A stretch of DNA of 64,000 bases from Pelomonas sp. Root1444. GTDB lineage: Bacteria > Pseudomonadota > Gammaproteobacteria > Burkholderiales > Burkholderiaceae_C. Below the pieces are notes generated by a model that saw only the letters and a list, made by a program, of their open reading frames with translations, was not told where the DNA came from and searched no databases. Both the position numbers and the translations under genes were made by a program. Shown one piece after another: positions 45,472 to 55,286 of this stretch (within the stretch, counting starts at the first letter, position 1; every line of letters starts with the position of its first letter). The DNA is taken from positions 1,096,174-1,160,173 of the forward strand of contig NZ_LMFP01000028.1 of assembly GCF_001426885.1 (NCBI RefSeq). Reading direction: 5' to 3'.

Positions 45472-47244
45472 TCAGCGGCTGGCCGCCACCCACTCCTGCA
45501 CCAGCTCCCGCAGCACCGGCAGCGGCACCTGCCCGGCCGTCAGCACGACGCGGTGGAAGCCCTTGACGTCGAACTTCGCGCCGAGCGCGGCTTCGGCCTC
45601 GGCGCGCAGCTTGCTGATCTCCAGCTGCCCGATCTTGTAGCCGAGCGCCTGGCCGGGCCAGACGATGTAGCGCTCGACTTCCGACACCACGTCGCTCTCC
45701 GCCATGGAGGAGTTGTCCAGCATGTACTGGATCGCGCGTTCGCGCGTCCAGCCCTTGTGGTGCAGGCCGGTGTCCACCACCAGCCGCATCGCGCGCAGCT
45801 GCTCGTCCGACAGGCGCCCGTACCACTGGTAGGGGTCGGTGAACAGGCCCAGCTCCTTGCCCAGGCTTTCGGCGTAGAGCGCCCAGCCTTCGACATAGGC
45901 GACGTAGAACGAACCGAAGCGGCGGAACTTGGGCAGGTTGGCGTCTTCCTGCGCGATGGAGACCTGGAAATGGTGGCCGGGCGAGGCCTCGTGCAGCGAC
46001 AGCGTCTCCATGCCGAAGATGGGCTGGGCCTTCAGGTTGAAGGTGTTGACGTAGAACACGCCGGCGCGTGAGCCATCGGCCGACGGGCCCTGGTAGGACG
46101 CACCCGCGGCGCTCTCGGCGCGGAAGGCCTCGACCTCGCGCACCTCGTAGTCCGCCTTGGGCGCGATGTCGAACAGCTTGGGTGTCAGGCCGTTGATCTT
46201 CTTCTGCAGCTCGCGGTAGCCGGCCAGCAGGTCCTCGGGTTTGGTGTAGTAGTACTTCGGGTCGTCCTGCAGGTGCTTGAAGAAGGCCTTCAGGTCGCCC
46301 TGGAAGCCCACCTGCTTTCGCACGCCCTCCATCTCGCCGAGGATGCGCGCCACCTCCTTCAGCCCGATGTCGTGGATCTCGTCGGGCGTGAGCGCGACGG
46401 TGGTGGACTGCTGCACGCGGTGGGCGTACCAGGCCTTGCCGTCGGGCAGCGCGGACCAGGCCGTGCTGGCCCGCGCCCGCGGCATGTACTCGTCGCGCAC
46501 GAAGGCCAGCAGGCGGCCGTAGGCCGGCAGCACCTGGGTGGAAAGCAGCTGGCGCATCCGCGCCGTGATGCGCTCGCGGTCGGCGGCCGGCACGGCTTCG
46601 GGGAAGTCCTTGATCGGCCCCCAGAACAGGCTCTTCTCGGGCTCGCTCACCGCCAGCGCCGTCAGCTGCGGCAGCACCTTGTCCATGACGGCACGCGGCT
46701 GCGTGACGCCGGCCTTCAGGCCCGCGCGCATGTTGGCAATGCTGCCGTCGAACACCGGCACGGCCAGCGCCAGCCGCTTGAGCCAGTCGTCGTAGTCCTT
46801 GGTCGTCTTGAAGGGCTGGATGGACTGGCCCGTGCCCATCTGGGCCAGGAAGCTGGGCAGCCCGCCGATCTGGCTGATGGGCTGCATCCACTCCGGAAAA
46901 CGCTCGCCGGCCAGGTTCTGCTCCAGGTCGAGCTTGAGGATGCTGTAGGACACGCGGTCCTTGGGGTCGAGCTTGCGCCTGTCGAAACCGGCCAGCGCCT
47001 TGATCTGCGCCTGCAGCTCGCGCCGGGCCTGGGCGCGGTAGGCGGCGGTCGTGGTGTCGATGAGGCGGTCGTTGTAGCGCGGGTCGCCGAGAGACGTGGC
47101 GAGGATGGGCTGGCGCTGCAGCGTCAGCTCCCACTGGGCGTCCAGCCACCGGTGAAAGCGCTGGCTCTCGGTGGGGGCGGCGAAGGCGGGCAATGACAGG
47201 GACAGTGAGGTCGCGAGCAGGCTGATGGCGTGGCGGCGGCGCAT
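45472..47244 (-). CDS. DUF885 family secreted putative metallopeptidase
   Basis: A 590-residue exported protein from the ATG at 47244 (GGAG five bases upstream); an upstream ATG at 47280 would place extra residues before the signal peptide. After the signal peptide (~1-22) comes a long helical domain with family hallmarks LGDPRYNDRL and the metal-binding-like stretch LHEASPGHHFQ and YVEGWALYAE, which recalls gluzincin peptidases. The biological substrate is unknown. It is divergent from mfd by 119 bp. Confidence 0.85.
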   Translation of the reverse strand: MRRRHAISLLATSLSLSLPAFAAPTESQRFHRWLDAQWELTLQRQPILATSLGDPRYNDRLIDTTTAAYRAQARRELQAQIKALAGFDRRKLDPKDRVSYSILKLDLEQNLAGERFPEWMQPISQIGGLPSFLAQMGTGQSIQPFKTTKDYDDWLKRLALAVPVFDGSIANMRAGLKAGVTQPRAVMDKVLPQLTALAVSEPEKSLFWGPIKDFPEAVPAADRERITARMRQLLSTQVLPAYGRLLAFVRDEYMPRARASTAWSALPDGKAWYAHRVQQSTTVALTPDEIHDIGLKEVARILGEMEGVRKQVGFQGDLKAFFKHLQDDPKYYYTKPEDLLAGYRELQKKINGLTPKLFDIAPKADYEVREVEAFRAESAAGASYQGPSADGSRAGVFYVNTFNLKAQPIFGMETLSLHEASPGHHFQVSIAQEDANLPKFRRFGSFYVAYVEGWALYAESLGKELGLFTDPYQWYGRLSDEQLRAMRLVVDTGLHHKGWTRERAIQYMLDNSSMAESDVVSEVERYIVWPGQALGYKIGQLEISKLRAEAEAALGAKFDVKGFHRVVLTAGQVPLPVLRELVQEWVAASR

Positions 47245-47314
47245 GAAATCTCCGATGGGCAGTGCCGCGATGCTAGCCATGACCCCGCGCGCAGGCCAAA
47301 GGGCACGGGTTCCC

Positions 47315-47344
47315 TAGAATTCCGTCAGCCCCGCCCCGGGGCTG
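47315..47344 (+). promoter_or_regulatory. mfd upstream region: -10-like box and leader hairpin
   Basis: TAGAAT at 47315-47320 resembles a -10 box, with no convincing -35. Six bases on, CAGCCCC / GGGGCTG (47326-47344) forms a 7-bp hairpin ending 19 bases before the mfd ATG, so the leader could fold near the ribosome site. Confidence 0.3.
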
Positions 47345-47363
47345 TCGTCGTTTGTAGGCCCCG

Positions 47364-50300
47364 ATGAATCTGCCCTCGCTGCCGGCCATCCAGCCCGGCA
47401 AGAAGTTCACCCACCCCCGCCCCGTCGGTTCCGCCGACGCCCTGCTGCTCGCGCGCTTCGTGCAGCAGCAGCGCGACGCCGGGCGCATGGCCGCCATCTT
47501 CACCGCCGAACCGGGCGACACGCAGCGGCTGGAAGACGAGCTGAAGTTCTTCGCGCCCGAGCTGAAGGTGGCCGTGTTCCCGGACTGGGAGACGCTGCCC
47601 TATGACAGCTTCAGCCCGCACCAGGACCTGATCTCCGAACGGCTGGCCACGCTGTGGGAGCTGCTGCAGGCCAGCAAGAGCAAGACCATCGACGTCGTGC
47701 TGATGCCGGCGTCGACGGCGCTGACGCGGCTGGCGCCGCCGAGCTTCCTCGCCGGCACCACCTTCAACTTCAAGCTGAAAGCCAGGCTGGACGAGGCCTC
47801 GCTGCGTTCGCAGCTCACGCTGGCCGGCTACACGAACGTCAGCCAGGTCGTGCAGCCCGGCGAGTACGCCGTGCGCGGCGGCCTCATCGACCTGTTCCCG
47901 ATGGGCTCGGCCGTGCCCTACCGCGTGGACCTGTTCGGCGACGAGGTGGACTCCATCCGCACCTTCGACCCCGACACGCAGCGCAGCCTGTACCCGGTGC
48001 CCGACGTGCGCCTGCTGCCGGGCCGCGAGTTCCCGATGGACGACGCGGCGCGCAAGAAGTTCCGCGAGCGCTGGCGCGAGAAGATGGACGGCGACCCGAC
48101 CAAGTCGCGCATCTACCGCGACATCGGCGACGGCATGGCCTCGGGCGGCATCGAGTACTACCTGCCCATCTTCTTCGAGCAGACGGCCACGGTCTTCGAC
48201 TACCTGGGCGCCGAGGCCGGCCTGGCGCTGCACGGCGAGGTGGACGAGGCCATCCAGCGCTTCTGGACCGACACCAAGGAACGCCACCGCTTCCTGCAGC
48301 ACGACCCCGAGCGGCCGCTGCTGCCGCCCCAGGAGATCTTCCTCACGGCGGAGGACTTCTTCGGCCTCACCAAGCCGCATGCGGTGCTGTCGGTGCGAGG
48401 GTCGGACCCGGTCGAGTTCGCGCGGCCGCTGCCGGACATCAGCGTCGAGCGCGGCGCGCAGGAGCCGTTGGCGCGCCTGTACCAGCATCTGCAGAGCACG
48501 CCGCACCGCGTGCTGCTGCTGGCCGAAAGCGAAGGCCGGCGCGAGAGCCTGCTGGAGCAGTTGCGCGACCACAAGATCGACCCGCCGCTGGTGAAGAGCC
48601 TGGCGGAGTTCCAGGCCAGCGACGAGAAGTACGCGATCGCCGCGGCACCGCTGGCCGAGGGCTTCTTCTGGACCGACGCGCAGCACCCGCTGCAACTGTT
48701 CACCGAGACCGAACTCTTCGCGACGACGCCGACGACGCGCCGCCGCCGCAAGCAGGAGCAGGTCAGCGACGTCAACGCGCTGATCAAGGACTTGTCGGAG
48801 CTGAAGGTGGGCGACCCGGTCGTGCACATCAACCACGGCATCGGGCGCTACCAGGGCCTCATCAACATCGACGTGGGCGACGGCAGCTCCGAGTTCCTGC
48901 ACCTGGAGTACGCCGACAAGGCCACGCTCTACGTGCCGGTGGCGCAGCTGCACCTGATCGGCCGCTACACCGGCGTGTCGCCCGAGGAAGCACCGCTGCA
49001 CAAGCTGGGCTCGGGCCAGTGGGAAAAGGCCAAGCGCAAGGCCGCCGAGCAGGTGCGCGACACGGCCGCCGAACTGCTGAACCTCTACGCCCGCCGCGCC
49101 GCCCGCGAGGGCCATGCCTTCCGCTACTCGGGCCAGGACTACGAGGCCTTTGCCGCGTCCTTCGGCTTCGAGGAAACGCCCGACCAGCGCGCCGCCATCC
49201 ACGCGGTCATCCAGGACATGATTTCGCCCAAGCCCATGGACCGCCTGGTCTGCGGCGACGTGGGCTTCGGCAAGACCGAGGTGGCGCTGCGCGCGGCCTT
49301 TGTCGCGGTGATGGGCGGCAAGCAGGTCGCCATCCTGGCACCCACCACGCTGCTGGCCGAGCAGCATTTCCAGAACATCTCGGACCGCTTCGGCGCCTGG
49401 CCGGTCAAGGTCGCCGAGATGAGCCGCTTCCGCTCGGCCAAGGAGATCAAGGCGGCGATGGAGGGCATCGCCGACGGCTCCATCGACATCGTCGTCGGCA
49501 CGCACAAGCTGCTCTCAGCGGAGGTCAAGTTCAACCGCCTTGGCCTCTTGGTCATCGACGAGGAGCACCGCTTCGGCGTGCGCCACAAGGAGGCGATGAA
49601 GGCGATGCGCGCCGAGGTCGACGTGTTGACCCTCACCGCCACACCGATCCCGAGAACCTTGGGCATGGCGCTGGAAGGCCTGCGCGACCTGAGCGTGATC
49701 GCCACCGCGCCGCAACGCCGCCTGGCCATCAAGACCTTCGTGCGCGCCGAGAGCAGCGGCACCATCCGCGAGGCGGTGCTGCGCGAGTTGAAGCGCGGCG
49801 GCCAGGTCTACTTCCTGCACAACGAGGTCGAGACCATCGAGAACCGGCGCCAGAAGCTCGAAGAGCTGGTGCCCGAGGCGCGCATCATCGTGGCGCACGG
49901 CCAGATGCCCGAGCGCGAGCTGGAGCGCGTCATGCGCGAGTTCGTGGCCGGCAAGCACAACCTGCTGCTGTGCTCCACCATCATCGAGACCGGCATCGAC
50001 GTGCCGAGCGCCAACACCATCGTCATCAGCCGCGCCGACAAGTTCGGCCTGGCGCAGTTGCACCAGCTGCGCGGCCGCGTCGGCCGTTCGCACCACCAGG
50101 CCTACGCCTACCTGATGGTGCCGGACCTGCAAGGCCTGACCAAGCAGGCGCTGCAGCGGCTGGACGCCATCCAGGCGATGGAGGAACTGGGCTCGGGCTT
50201 CTACCTGGCCATGCACGACCTGGAGATTCGCGGCGCCGGCGAGATGCTGGGCGAGAACCAGAGCGGCAACATGATGGAGGTGGGCTTCCAGCTCTACAAC

Positions 50301-50819
50301 GACATGCTGGCCGAGGCCGTGCGGTCGCTGAAGGCCGGCCGCGAGCCGGACCTGCTGTCGCCCTTCGCCGCGACCACCGAGATCAACCTGCACGCACCGG
50401 CGCTGCTGCCCGACGCCTACTGCGGCGACGTGCAGGTGCGGCTGTCGCTCTACAAGCGGCTGGCCACGGCAGAGAAGAACGAGCAGATCGACGCGATGCT
50501 CGAGGAAGTCACCGACCGCTTCGGCAAGCTGCCCACGCAAGGCCAGACGCTGTTCGACACGCACCGCCTGCGCGTGCTGGCCAGGCCTTACGGCGTCAGC
50601 AAGATCGACGCGGCCCCGGCGCTGATCAACATCAACTTCCACAAGGACGCACCCATCGACCCGCTGCGCGTGATCGAGCTGGTGCAGAAGAACCGCAACA
50701 TCAAGCTTGTAGGTAACGAGAAGTTGCGCATTGAAAAGGTTCTCAGCAACCCGCAGGACCGCGCCCAGGCGGTGAGAGAGGTTTTGCGGTTACTCGGGAA
50801 ACCAATTCAACCGAACTAG
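47364..50819 (+). CDS. mfd: Transcription-repair coupling factor Mfd
   Basis: A full-length 1151-residue Mfd that releases RNA polymerase stalled at DNA damage and recruits UvrA. Domains: UvrB-like N-terminal damage-recognition module (~1-350), RNA-polymerase-interacting domain (~475-550, GDPVVHINHGIGRYQG), SF2 translocase with Walker A GDVGFGKTEVALRAAF (~630-645) and DEEHRFG (~731-737), motif QLRGRVGRS, the TRG region and the C-terminal autoinhibitory domain. Length and all motifs are standard. In many betaproteobacteria mfd lies beside ispDF and serB; here those genes are nearby but spread out. Confidence 0.97.
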   Translation: MNLPSLPAIQPGKKFTHPRPVGSADALLLARFVQQQRDAGRMAAIFTAEPGDTQRLEDELKFFAPELKVAVFPDWETLPYDSFSPHQDLISERLATLWELLQASKSKTIDVVLMPASTALTRLAPPSFLAGTTFNFKLKARLDEASLRSQLTLAGYTNVSQVVQPGEYAVRGGLIDLFPMGSAVPYRVDLFGDEVDSIRTFDPDTQRSLYPVPDVRLLPGREFPMDDAARKKFRERWREKMDGDPTKSRIYRDIGDGMASGGIEYYLPIFFEQTATVFDYLGAEAGLALHGEVDEAIQRFWTDTKERHRFLQHDPERPLLPPQEIFLTAEDFFGLTKPHAVLSVRGSDPVEFARPLPDISVERGAQEPLARLYQHLQSTPHRVLLLAESEGRRESLLEQLRDHKIDPPLVKSLAEFQASDEKYAIAAAPLAEGFFWTDAQHPLQLFTETELFATTPTTRRRRKQEQVSDVNALIKDLSELKVGDPVVHINHGIGRYQGLINIDVGDGSSEFLHLEYADKATLYVPVAQLHLIGRYTGVSPEEAPLHKLGSGQWEKAKRKAAEQVRDTAAELLNLYARRAAREGHAFRYSGQDYEAFAASFGFEETPDQRAAIHAVIQDMISPKPMDRLVCGDVGFGKTEVALRAAFVAVMGGKQVAILAPTTLLAEQHFQNISDRFGAWPVKVAEMSRFRSAKEIKAAMEGIADGSIDIVVGTHKLLSAEVKFNRLGLLVIDEEHRFGVRHKEAMKAMRAEVDVLTLTATPIPRTLGMALEGLRDLSVIATAPQRRLAIKTFVRAESSGTIREAVLRELKRGGQVYFLHNEVETIENRRQKLEELVPEARIIVAHGQMPERELERVMREFVAGKHNLLLCSTIIETGIDVPSANTIVISRADKFGLAQLHQLRGRVGRSHHQAYAYLMVPDLQGLTKQALQRLDAIQAMEELGSGFYLAMHDLEIRGAGEMLGENQSGNMMEVGFQLYNDMLAEAVRSLKAGREPDLLSPFAATTEINLHAPALLPDAYCGDVQVRLSLYKRLATAEKNEQIDAMLEEVTDRFGKLPTQGQTLFDTHRLRVLARPYGVSKIDAAPALININFHKDAPIDPLRVIELVQKNRNIKLVGNEKLRIEKVLSNPQDRAQAVREVLRLLGKPIQPN

Positions 50820-50881
50820 GGACTGCGGGCGCGGTGGCGGCTGCCTAGAGTGCCGCCACAACTCGTTGGAGACCCCCTCTC

Positions 50882-51421
50882 ATGAAAAAGCTTCTCGCCC
50901 TGGCTGCGCTGCTGCCCACCTTGGCCAGTGCCGCTGGCCTGCTCGATTCCACCGTGAACGTGCATTACCACTTCGTCGACGGGTCGCAGACCGTGAACAC
51001 GCTCGACAAGGTCGTGGTGGGCGCCGGTGTCGAGCTGACCTGCTCGAGCAGCGCCGACCTCTGCAACGTGCTGACCGCGCCGACGCAGAGCCTGGACTTC
51101 AGCGAGAACGCCATCCGCTACGCCTACGTGGGCGGCGGCGCGGACTTCATGGACGTGCAGCACAACCGGTTCCAGTTCACGTCCCTCTACGGCGACGACA
51201 CGGCCATCACCGGCGTGCAGCTCTCGACCAACATCGCCGGCCTGGACGCCTCCCGCGTCACGTTCGGGGACCACATGGTCAACGTTGACATGCGCGCGCT
51301 GCATGTGGGCGCCGATGCCTATTTCCAGCTCAGCCTCGTGACGGCCCCGGTGCCGGAACCCGCCAGCGCCGCGCTGCTGGTCGGCGGCCTCGCCTTGCTG
51401 GCGGCCCGGCGCCGCCGCTAG
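50882..51421 (+). CDS. PEP-CTERM sorting-domain protein, 179 aa
   Basis: A small exported protein: signal peptide (1-17), a beta-rich body with no recognised domain (YHFVDGSQTVNTLDKVVVGAGVEL), and a C-terminal PEP-CTERM tail, VPEPASAALLVGGLALLAARRRR. Such tails are processed by exosortase, which is not encoded in this window. It follows mfd by 62 bp, and its last four bases overlap the end of the convergent BTAD/TPR regulator gene. Confidence 0.85.
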   Translation: MKKLLALAALLPTLASAAGLLDSTVNVHYHFVDGSQTVNTLDKVVVGAGVELTCSSSADLCNVLTAPTQSLDFSENAIRYAYVGGGADFMDVQHNRFQFTSLYGDDTAITGVQLSTNIAGLDASRVTFGDHMVNVDMRALHVGADAYFQLSLVTAPVPEPASAALLVGGLALLAARRRR

Positions 51422-54318
51422 CGACCGGTCGACGCCAGCGCGGCGTCGGCACGGCCCAGCAGCTCGACGAAGCCCTGGCGCTGCGCCAGCTCCACGGCCT
51501 CCAGCAGCAGCGGCCGCGCCTCTTGCGCGGGCAGGCCGCTCGCCTGCAGCAGCAACCCTTCGGCCAGCGGCTCCAGCAGGCCGGCGTCCCGTGCGATGGC
51601 GACCTGGCGCGCCGCGGCCGCCACGTCGCCGGCCAACCCATCCAGCCGCGCCAGGCGGATCAGCAACAGCGGATGGTGGCTGCGCGGCAGCAGCGCCCGC
51701 ACGCGCGCCGCCAGCGCCGGGTCGGGCGGCAGGCCGCGGGCCTCGCGCACGAGGCCGCGCAGCCAGGACAGGTGCGATACGCGCAGCGGGTCGCGGCTGC
51801 CCGCCAACAGCGGTTCGGCAGCGGCCAGGTCGGCCTCGGCCAGCTCGATGCAGCCGCTCTGCCAGTACAGCCGCGCGCGCCGCGTCAGCGCCTCGGCCTC
51901 GAACAGCGCCGAGCCCTGCGCGCGGCCCAGGGCCAGCGCCTGGTCCAGCACGCCGCGCGCCTCGCCGTAGCGGCCGGCGCTGGTCAGCGTGAGGCCCAGC
52001 ATCAAGAGCGACAGCGTTTCCGTGTGCGCCACGCCCTGCCAGCTCTGCAGGCTGCGCCGCGCCATCGCTTCTGCGCGCGGCAGGTCGCCCAGCGCCTGCA
52101 GCATGACGCCCAGGTCGCTCTCTATCGTCAGGCCGCGGCAGTAGTCCGGGTGGCGCGCCAGCAGCAGCTCGAAGGCGTCGCGCGCGGCGCGCACCTGGCC
52201 GCCGAACCAGTGGATCTGCCCCTCGTAGCTCAGCAGCGTGGGCCGTGCCGGCGCCAGCTGGCGCAGCTGCCCCAGCAGCGCCCAGGCGGCGGGGATGTCG
52301 GGCTCGCGCATGGCCAGCTCGATCAGCACCTCGCAGGCATTGCAGCGCTCGGCCAGCGGCAGGCGCGGCAGCAGCGGCCGCAGCCGCTCGGCCAGCGCGG
52401 CGGCGGCGGCCAGGTCGCCGGAGAACACCGCGTTGTCGACCAGGCCGGCCAGCGCCTGGCCCTCGATCTGCTCGCGCTGCGCCGGGTCGGCCACCGCACC
52501 GGCCAGCGCCAGCACCTGCTGCAGCGCCTGGCGGCCGGCCGGCAGGTCGTGCAGCAGCGCGCATTCGGCCAGGCTGAGCCGCGCCTGCAAGGCCAGCGCC
52601 GGCTCGCGCGACTCGGCCGCGATGCGCTGCCACAGCGCCTGCGCCTCCTCGTAGCGGCCGCGCAGCTTCTGCTGCGCCGCGCCGCGGTGCAGCCAGGCCA
52701 GCGCCGTCTGCGTCTCGCCGGCCGCCTGCCACAACGCGGCCACGGCCAGCGGCTCGGCGGCCCCTTCCGGTCGCGCGCCCAGCGCCAGCGCGGCCCGCTG
52801 GCGCAGCGACTGCGCCTCGAACGCCGGCAGCACGGCCAGCACCGCCTCGCGCACCAGGTCGTGCCGGCATTGCAGCGCGCCGTCGGGCTCCTCGCGCAAC
52901 AGTGCGGCCTCCAGGGCCTGCCGGGCCGCGGTCAGCAGCTCGGCGTCCGGCACCGCGGCCACATGGCCCAGCACCGCCAGCGGCAGCGGCCGGGCCAGCA
53001 TGGCAGCAGCGCCGATCAGGCCACGCGCCGCGGCGCTCAGGGCTTGCCAGCGCCGCAGCAGCAATTCGTGCACGCGCGGCGACACGGCCACGCCGTCGGC
53101 CCGCGCGCGCAGCAGCTCGCCCAGCACGAAGGCATTGCCGTGGCTCGCCGCCAGCAGCGCGGGCGCGTCGGCAGCGTCCTGGCCGGCGCGGCCCAGCAGC
53201 AGCTGCACCGCCTCCAGCGCCAGCCCGGGCAGCGGCAGGCAGCGCAGGTCCTGCTGCCGAGCCAGCCACTGGCGGTGATCGGCCGGCAGCTCTTCGCCCC
53301 GCGCCGCGCCGCGCCAGCGCAGCCTGCCGCGGTGGCTCAGCAGCGCCAGCAGCTCCAGGCTGGCTGCATCCACCCACTGCAGGTCGTCCACCAGCAGCAG
53401 CGGCCCCAGCGCCTCCAGCACGCGGGCCAGGCCTTCCAGCAGCCGGGCGCGGGCGCTCAAGGCGTCGAGCGGCGGCAGCGGCTCGTCGACGGCGAGCTCG
53501 GGCAGCAGCCGCGCCAGGTCCAGCCGGTAAGCGGCCAGCCCACGCTCGGGCTGGCGCAGCAGCGCACGCAGCACGTCCAGCCGCGGCAGCAGCAGCTCGA
53601 CGATCGGCCGGTAGGGCATCTGCGCCAGGCCTTCGCGGCCTTGCAGCACGGGGGCACCGGGGAAAGCGGCTTTCAGCACGCTGGTCTTGCCGACGCCGGC
53701 CTCGCCCAGCAGCACCAGCGCGGGCGCTGTCTCGCGGCGGACGCGGCCCAGCCATTCGGCCCGGCCGCACAGCGCGTCGTCGTCGGTCTGCCGCGGCGCC
53801 GGGCCGTCGTCCAGCAGCGCCCGCAGCGGCGCCCGCCAAGCCGCGCTGCCGGCGCGTTGCAGCGCGCGGCGGGCGGCGTCGTCCCAGCGGCGCTGCAGCC
53901 GCGCGCCATGGCGATCGGCCCAGTCCCAGAACGTGTCCAGGCCGTCCGACCGGAAGCCTTGCAGCCAGGCCGCCGCCGGCCGCGCCAGCAATGCAGCGCC
54001 ATCCGCTTCAAGGCAGGCCTGCTCCAGCAGCGCCAGGTCGCCCGGCAGGGTCAGGCAGATGCGCTGGCGCTCGGCCAGCAACGCGTCCCCCTGCCCGATG
54101 CCGTCCAGCCACTGGCGCAGCCGGTGCAGGTTGACGCGCAGGTGGTGGCGTGCCTGCTCACGCTCGGCATCGGGCCAGAACAGCGCCGCGAGTTGGCCGC
54201 GCTCCACCCAGTGGCCCGCGCAGGCCAGGTGGATGAGCAGGCAGCCCGGCAGCGTGGTGGGCAGCGGACGATCGGCCCCCTCGGCCTGCCAGGCCGGCAC
54301 TCCCAGCAGCTTCAGCAT
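51418..54318 (-). CDS. BTAD/AAA/TPR transcriptional activator
   Basis: A 966-residue regulator of the SARP/MalT-like STAND type. The N-terminal winged-helix and BTAD-like region (~1-170, RGQLAALFWPDAEREQARHHLRVNLHRLRQWL) would bind DNA. An AAA-type NTPase follows, with Walker A GEAGVGKTS (205-213) and Walker B LLLVDDLQWVD. The last ~450 residues are TPR-like helical repeats rich in Ala and Leu that could sense a ligand or protein. There is no C-terminal LuxR HTH. It follows a PEP-CTERM gene by 32 bp on the same strand. Its targets are unknown. Confidence 0.82.
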   Translation of the reverse strand: MLKLLGVPAWQAEGADRPLPTTLPGCLLIHLACAGHWVERGQLAALFWPDAEREQARHHLRVNLHRLRQWLDGIGQGDALLAERQRICLTLPGDLALLEQACLEADGAALLARPAAAWLQGFRSDGLDTFWDWADRHGARLQRRWDDAARRALQRAGSAAWRAPLRALLDDGPAPRQTDDDALCGRAEWLGRVRRETAPALVLLGEAGVGKTSVLKAAFPGAPVLQGREGLAQMPYRPIVELLLPRLDVLRALLRQPERGLAAYRLDLARLLPELAVDEPLPPLDALSARARLLEGLARVLEALGPLLLVDDLQWVDAASLELLALLSHRGRLRWRGAARGEELPADHRQWLARQQDLRCLPLPGLALEAVQLLLGRAGQDAADAPALLAASHGNAFVLGELLRARADGVAVSPRVHELLLRRWQALSAAARGLIGAAAMLARPLPLAVLGHVAAVPDAELLTAARQALEAALLREEPDGALQCRHDLVREAVLAVLPAFEAQSLRQRAALALGARPEGAAEPLAVAALWQAAGETQTALAWLHRGAAQQKLRGRYEEAQALWQRIAAESREPALALQARLSLAECALLHDLPAGRQALQQVLALAGAVADPAQREQIEGQALAGLVDNAVFSGDLAAAAALAERLRPLLPRLPLAERCNACEVLIELAMREPDIPAAWALLGQLRQLAPARPTLLSYEGQIHWFGGQVRAARDAFELLLARHPDYCRGLTIESDLGVMLQALGDLPRAEAMARRSLQSWQGVAHTETLSLLMLGLTLTSAGRYGEARGVLDQALALGRAQGSALFEAEALTRRARLYWQSGCIELAEADLAAAEPLLAGSRDPLRVSHLSWLRGLVREARGLPPDPALAARVRALLPRSHHPLLLIRLARLDGLAGDVAAAARQVAIARDAGLLEPLAEGLLLQASGLPAQEARPLLLEAVELAQRQGFVELLGRADAALASTGR

Positions 54319-54349
54319 GGCGCGCAGTGTGCCGCGACGCCCCGGCCGG

Positions 54350-55114
54350 TCAAGCGCGACGGCGCAGCCAGGCCAGGCCGACGCCCGCCATCCACAACAG
54401 CCAGGTCGACGGCTCGGGCACCGCCGCGGCCACCGGCGTCAGCGTGGCCGAGAAGTTGTCGAGGCTGAGGAATGCGCTGGCGCCGGCACAGCCGCTTGCG
54501 CTGCTGCAGCTGGTGCCGAGCGCATAGCGAAAGCCGGCGTAGATCGGCGCCGCGCCGGCACTGAAGTCGGGGCGCTGGGCGGAGCCCGCCACGGCCGGCA
54601 CCCAGTCCGCCGCCGTGGCCTCGAAGGACCACCGGCGCGACAGGTAGGTGCCGATCTGCGCCTTGCTGCCCACGAAGTCGCTGCCGATGACGGTGTAGGT
54701 CACGCCGTCCTGCAGCAGGGCCGGGCGGATCTGGCCCAGTGAGTCGAAGGCAAAGCTGCTGGACAGCCCCTTGATGTCGGCGCTGAACGCCAGAGACAGC
54801 AGCCCGCCGGACACGGCCGGGTCGTACGCCGCCGCCGTGTAGAAGGCGCCGAGCCGGTTCACCGAGCTCGACACGCCGCCGCCCCGTGGCGTCGAGTAGC
54901 TGATGACCCAATGCGACCCGGGGTTGCCCAGGTTGGCGTCGATGACCATGGCGGCTTCCGCCGGCCCCTCGTCGGTGATGGCCAGCAGCGTCCAGTCGGC
55001 GGCGTTGAAGTCGCCGATCAGCAGGTTCAGGCCGGCGCTCGCGGCGGCGCTCTCTGCAGGGGCGGCAAAGGCGAGCACCAGGGCGGCGGCGGGCAGCAGG
55101 GCAAGGCGTGGCAT
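54350..55114 (-). CDS. PEP-CTERM sorting-domain protein, 254 aa
   Basis: An exported protein with signal peptide (1-22), a beta-rich body (LLIGDFNAADWTLLAITDEGP at the start), four cysteine-bearing or Ser/Ala-rich residues near GTSCSSASGCAG, and the tail VPEPSTWLLWMAGVGLAWLRRRA, a PEP-CTERM signal. It is 32 bp upstream of, and probably co-transcribed with, the BTAD/TPR regulator, so that regulator may control it or sense its state. Confidence 0.85.
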   Translation of the reverse strand: MPRLALLPAAALVLAFAAPAESAAASAGLNLLIGDFNAADWTLLAITDEGPAEAAMVIDANLGNPGSHWVISYSTPRGGGVSSSVNRLGAFYTAAAYDPAVSGGLLSLAFSADIKGLSSSFAFDSLGQIRPALLQDGVTYTVIGSDFVGSKAQIGTYLSRRWSFEATAADWVPAVAGSAQRPDFSAGAAPIYAGFRYALGTSCSSASGCAGASAFLSLDNFSATLTPVAAAVPEPSTWLLWMAGVGLAWLRRRA

Positions 55115-55246
55115 GGGCGGTCTTTCGCATCAGGGTGCCTGGGCGCCAGGCGGGCCCAGGCACTTTGCAGCGCCAGCGTCTCAGGCCCGTCTCAGCCGGC
55201 GCCGACAGGGCGGCGCGACGGCCGGCTTCGCCGCTGAACACAACGG

Positions 55247-55252
55247 GATAAT
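55247..55252 (+). promoter_or_regulatory. -10-like box upstream of serB
   Basis: GATAAT, 34 bp before the serB GTG, in a 172-bp gap between divergent genes. No clear -35 is seen. Confidence 0.3.
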
Positions 55253-55286
55253 CCGGGACATCGACCGCCCGCTTCATCCCGACCTC

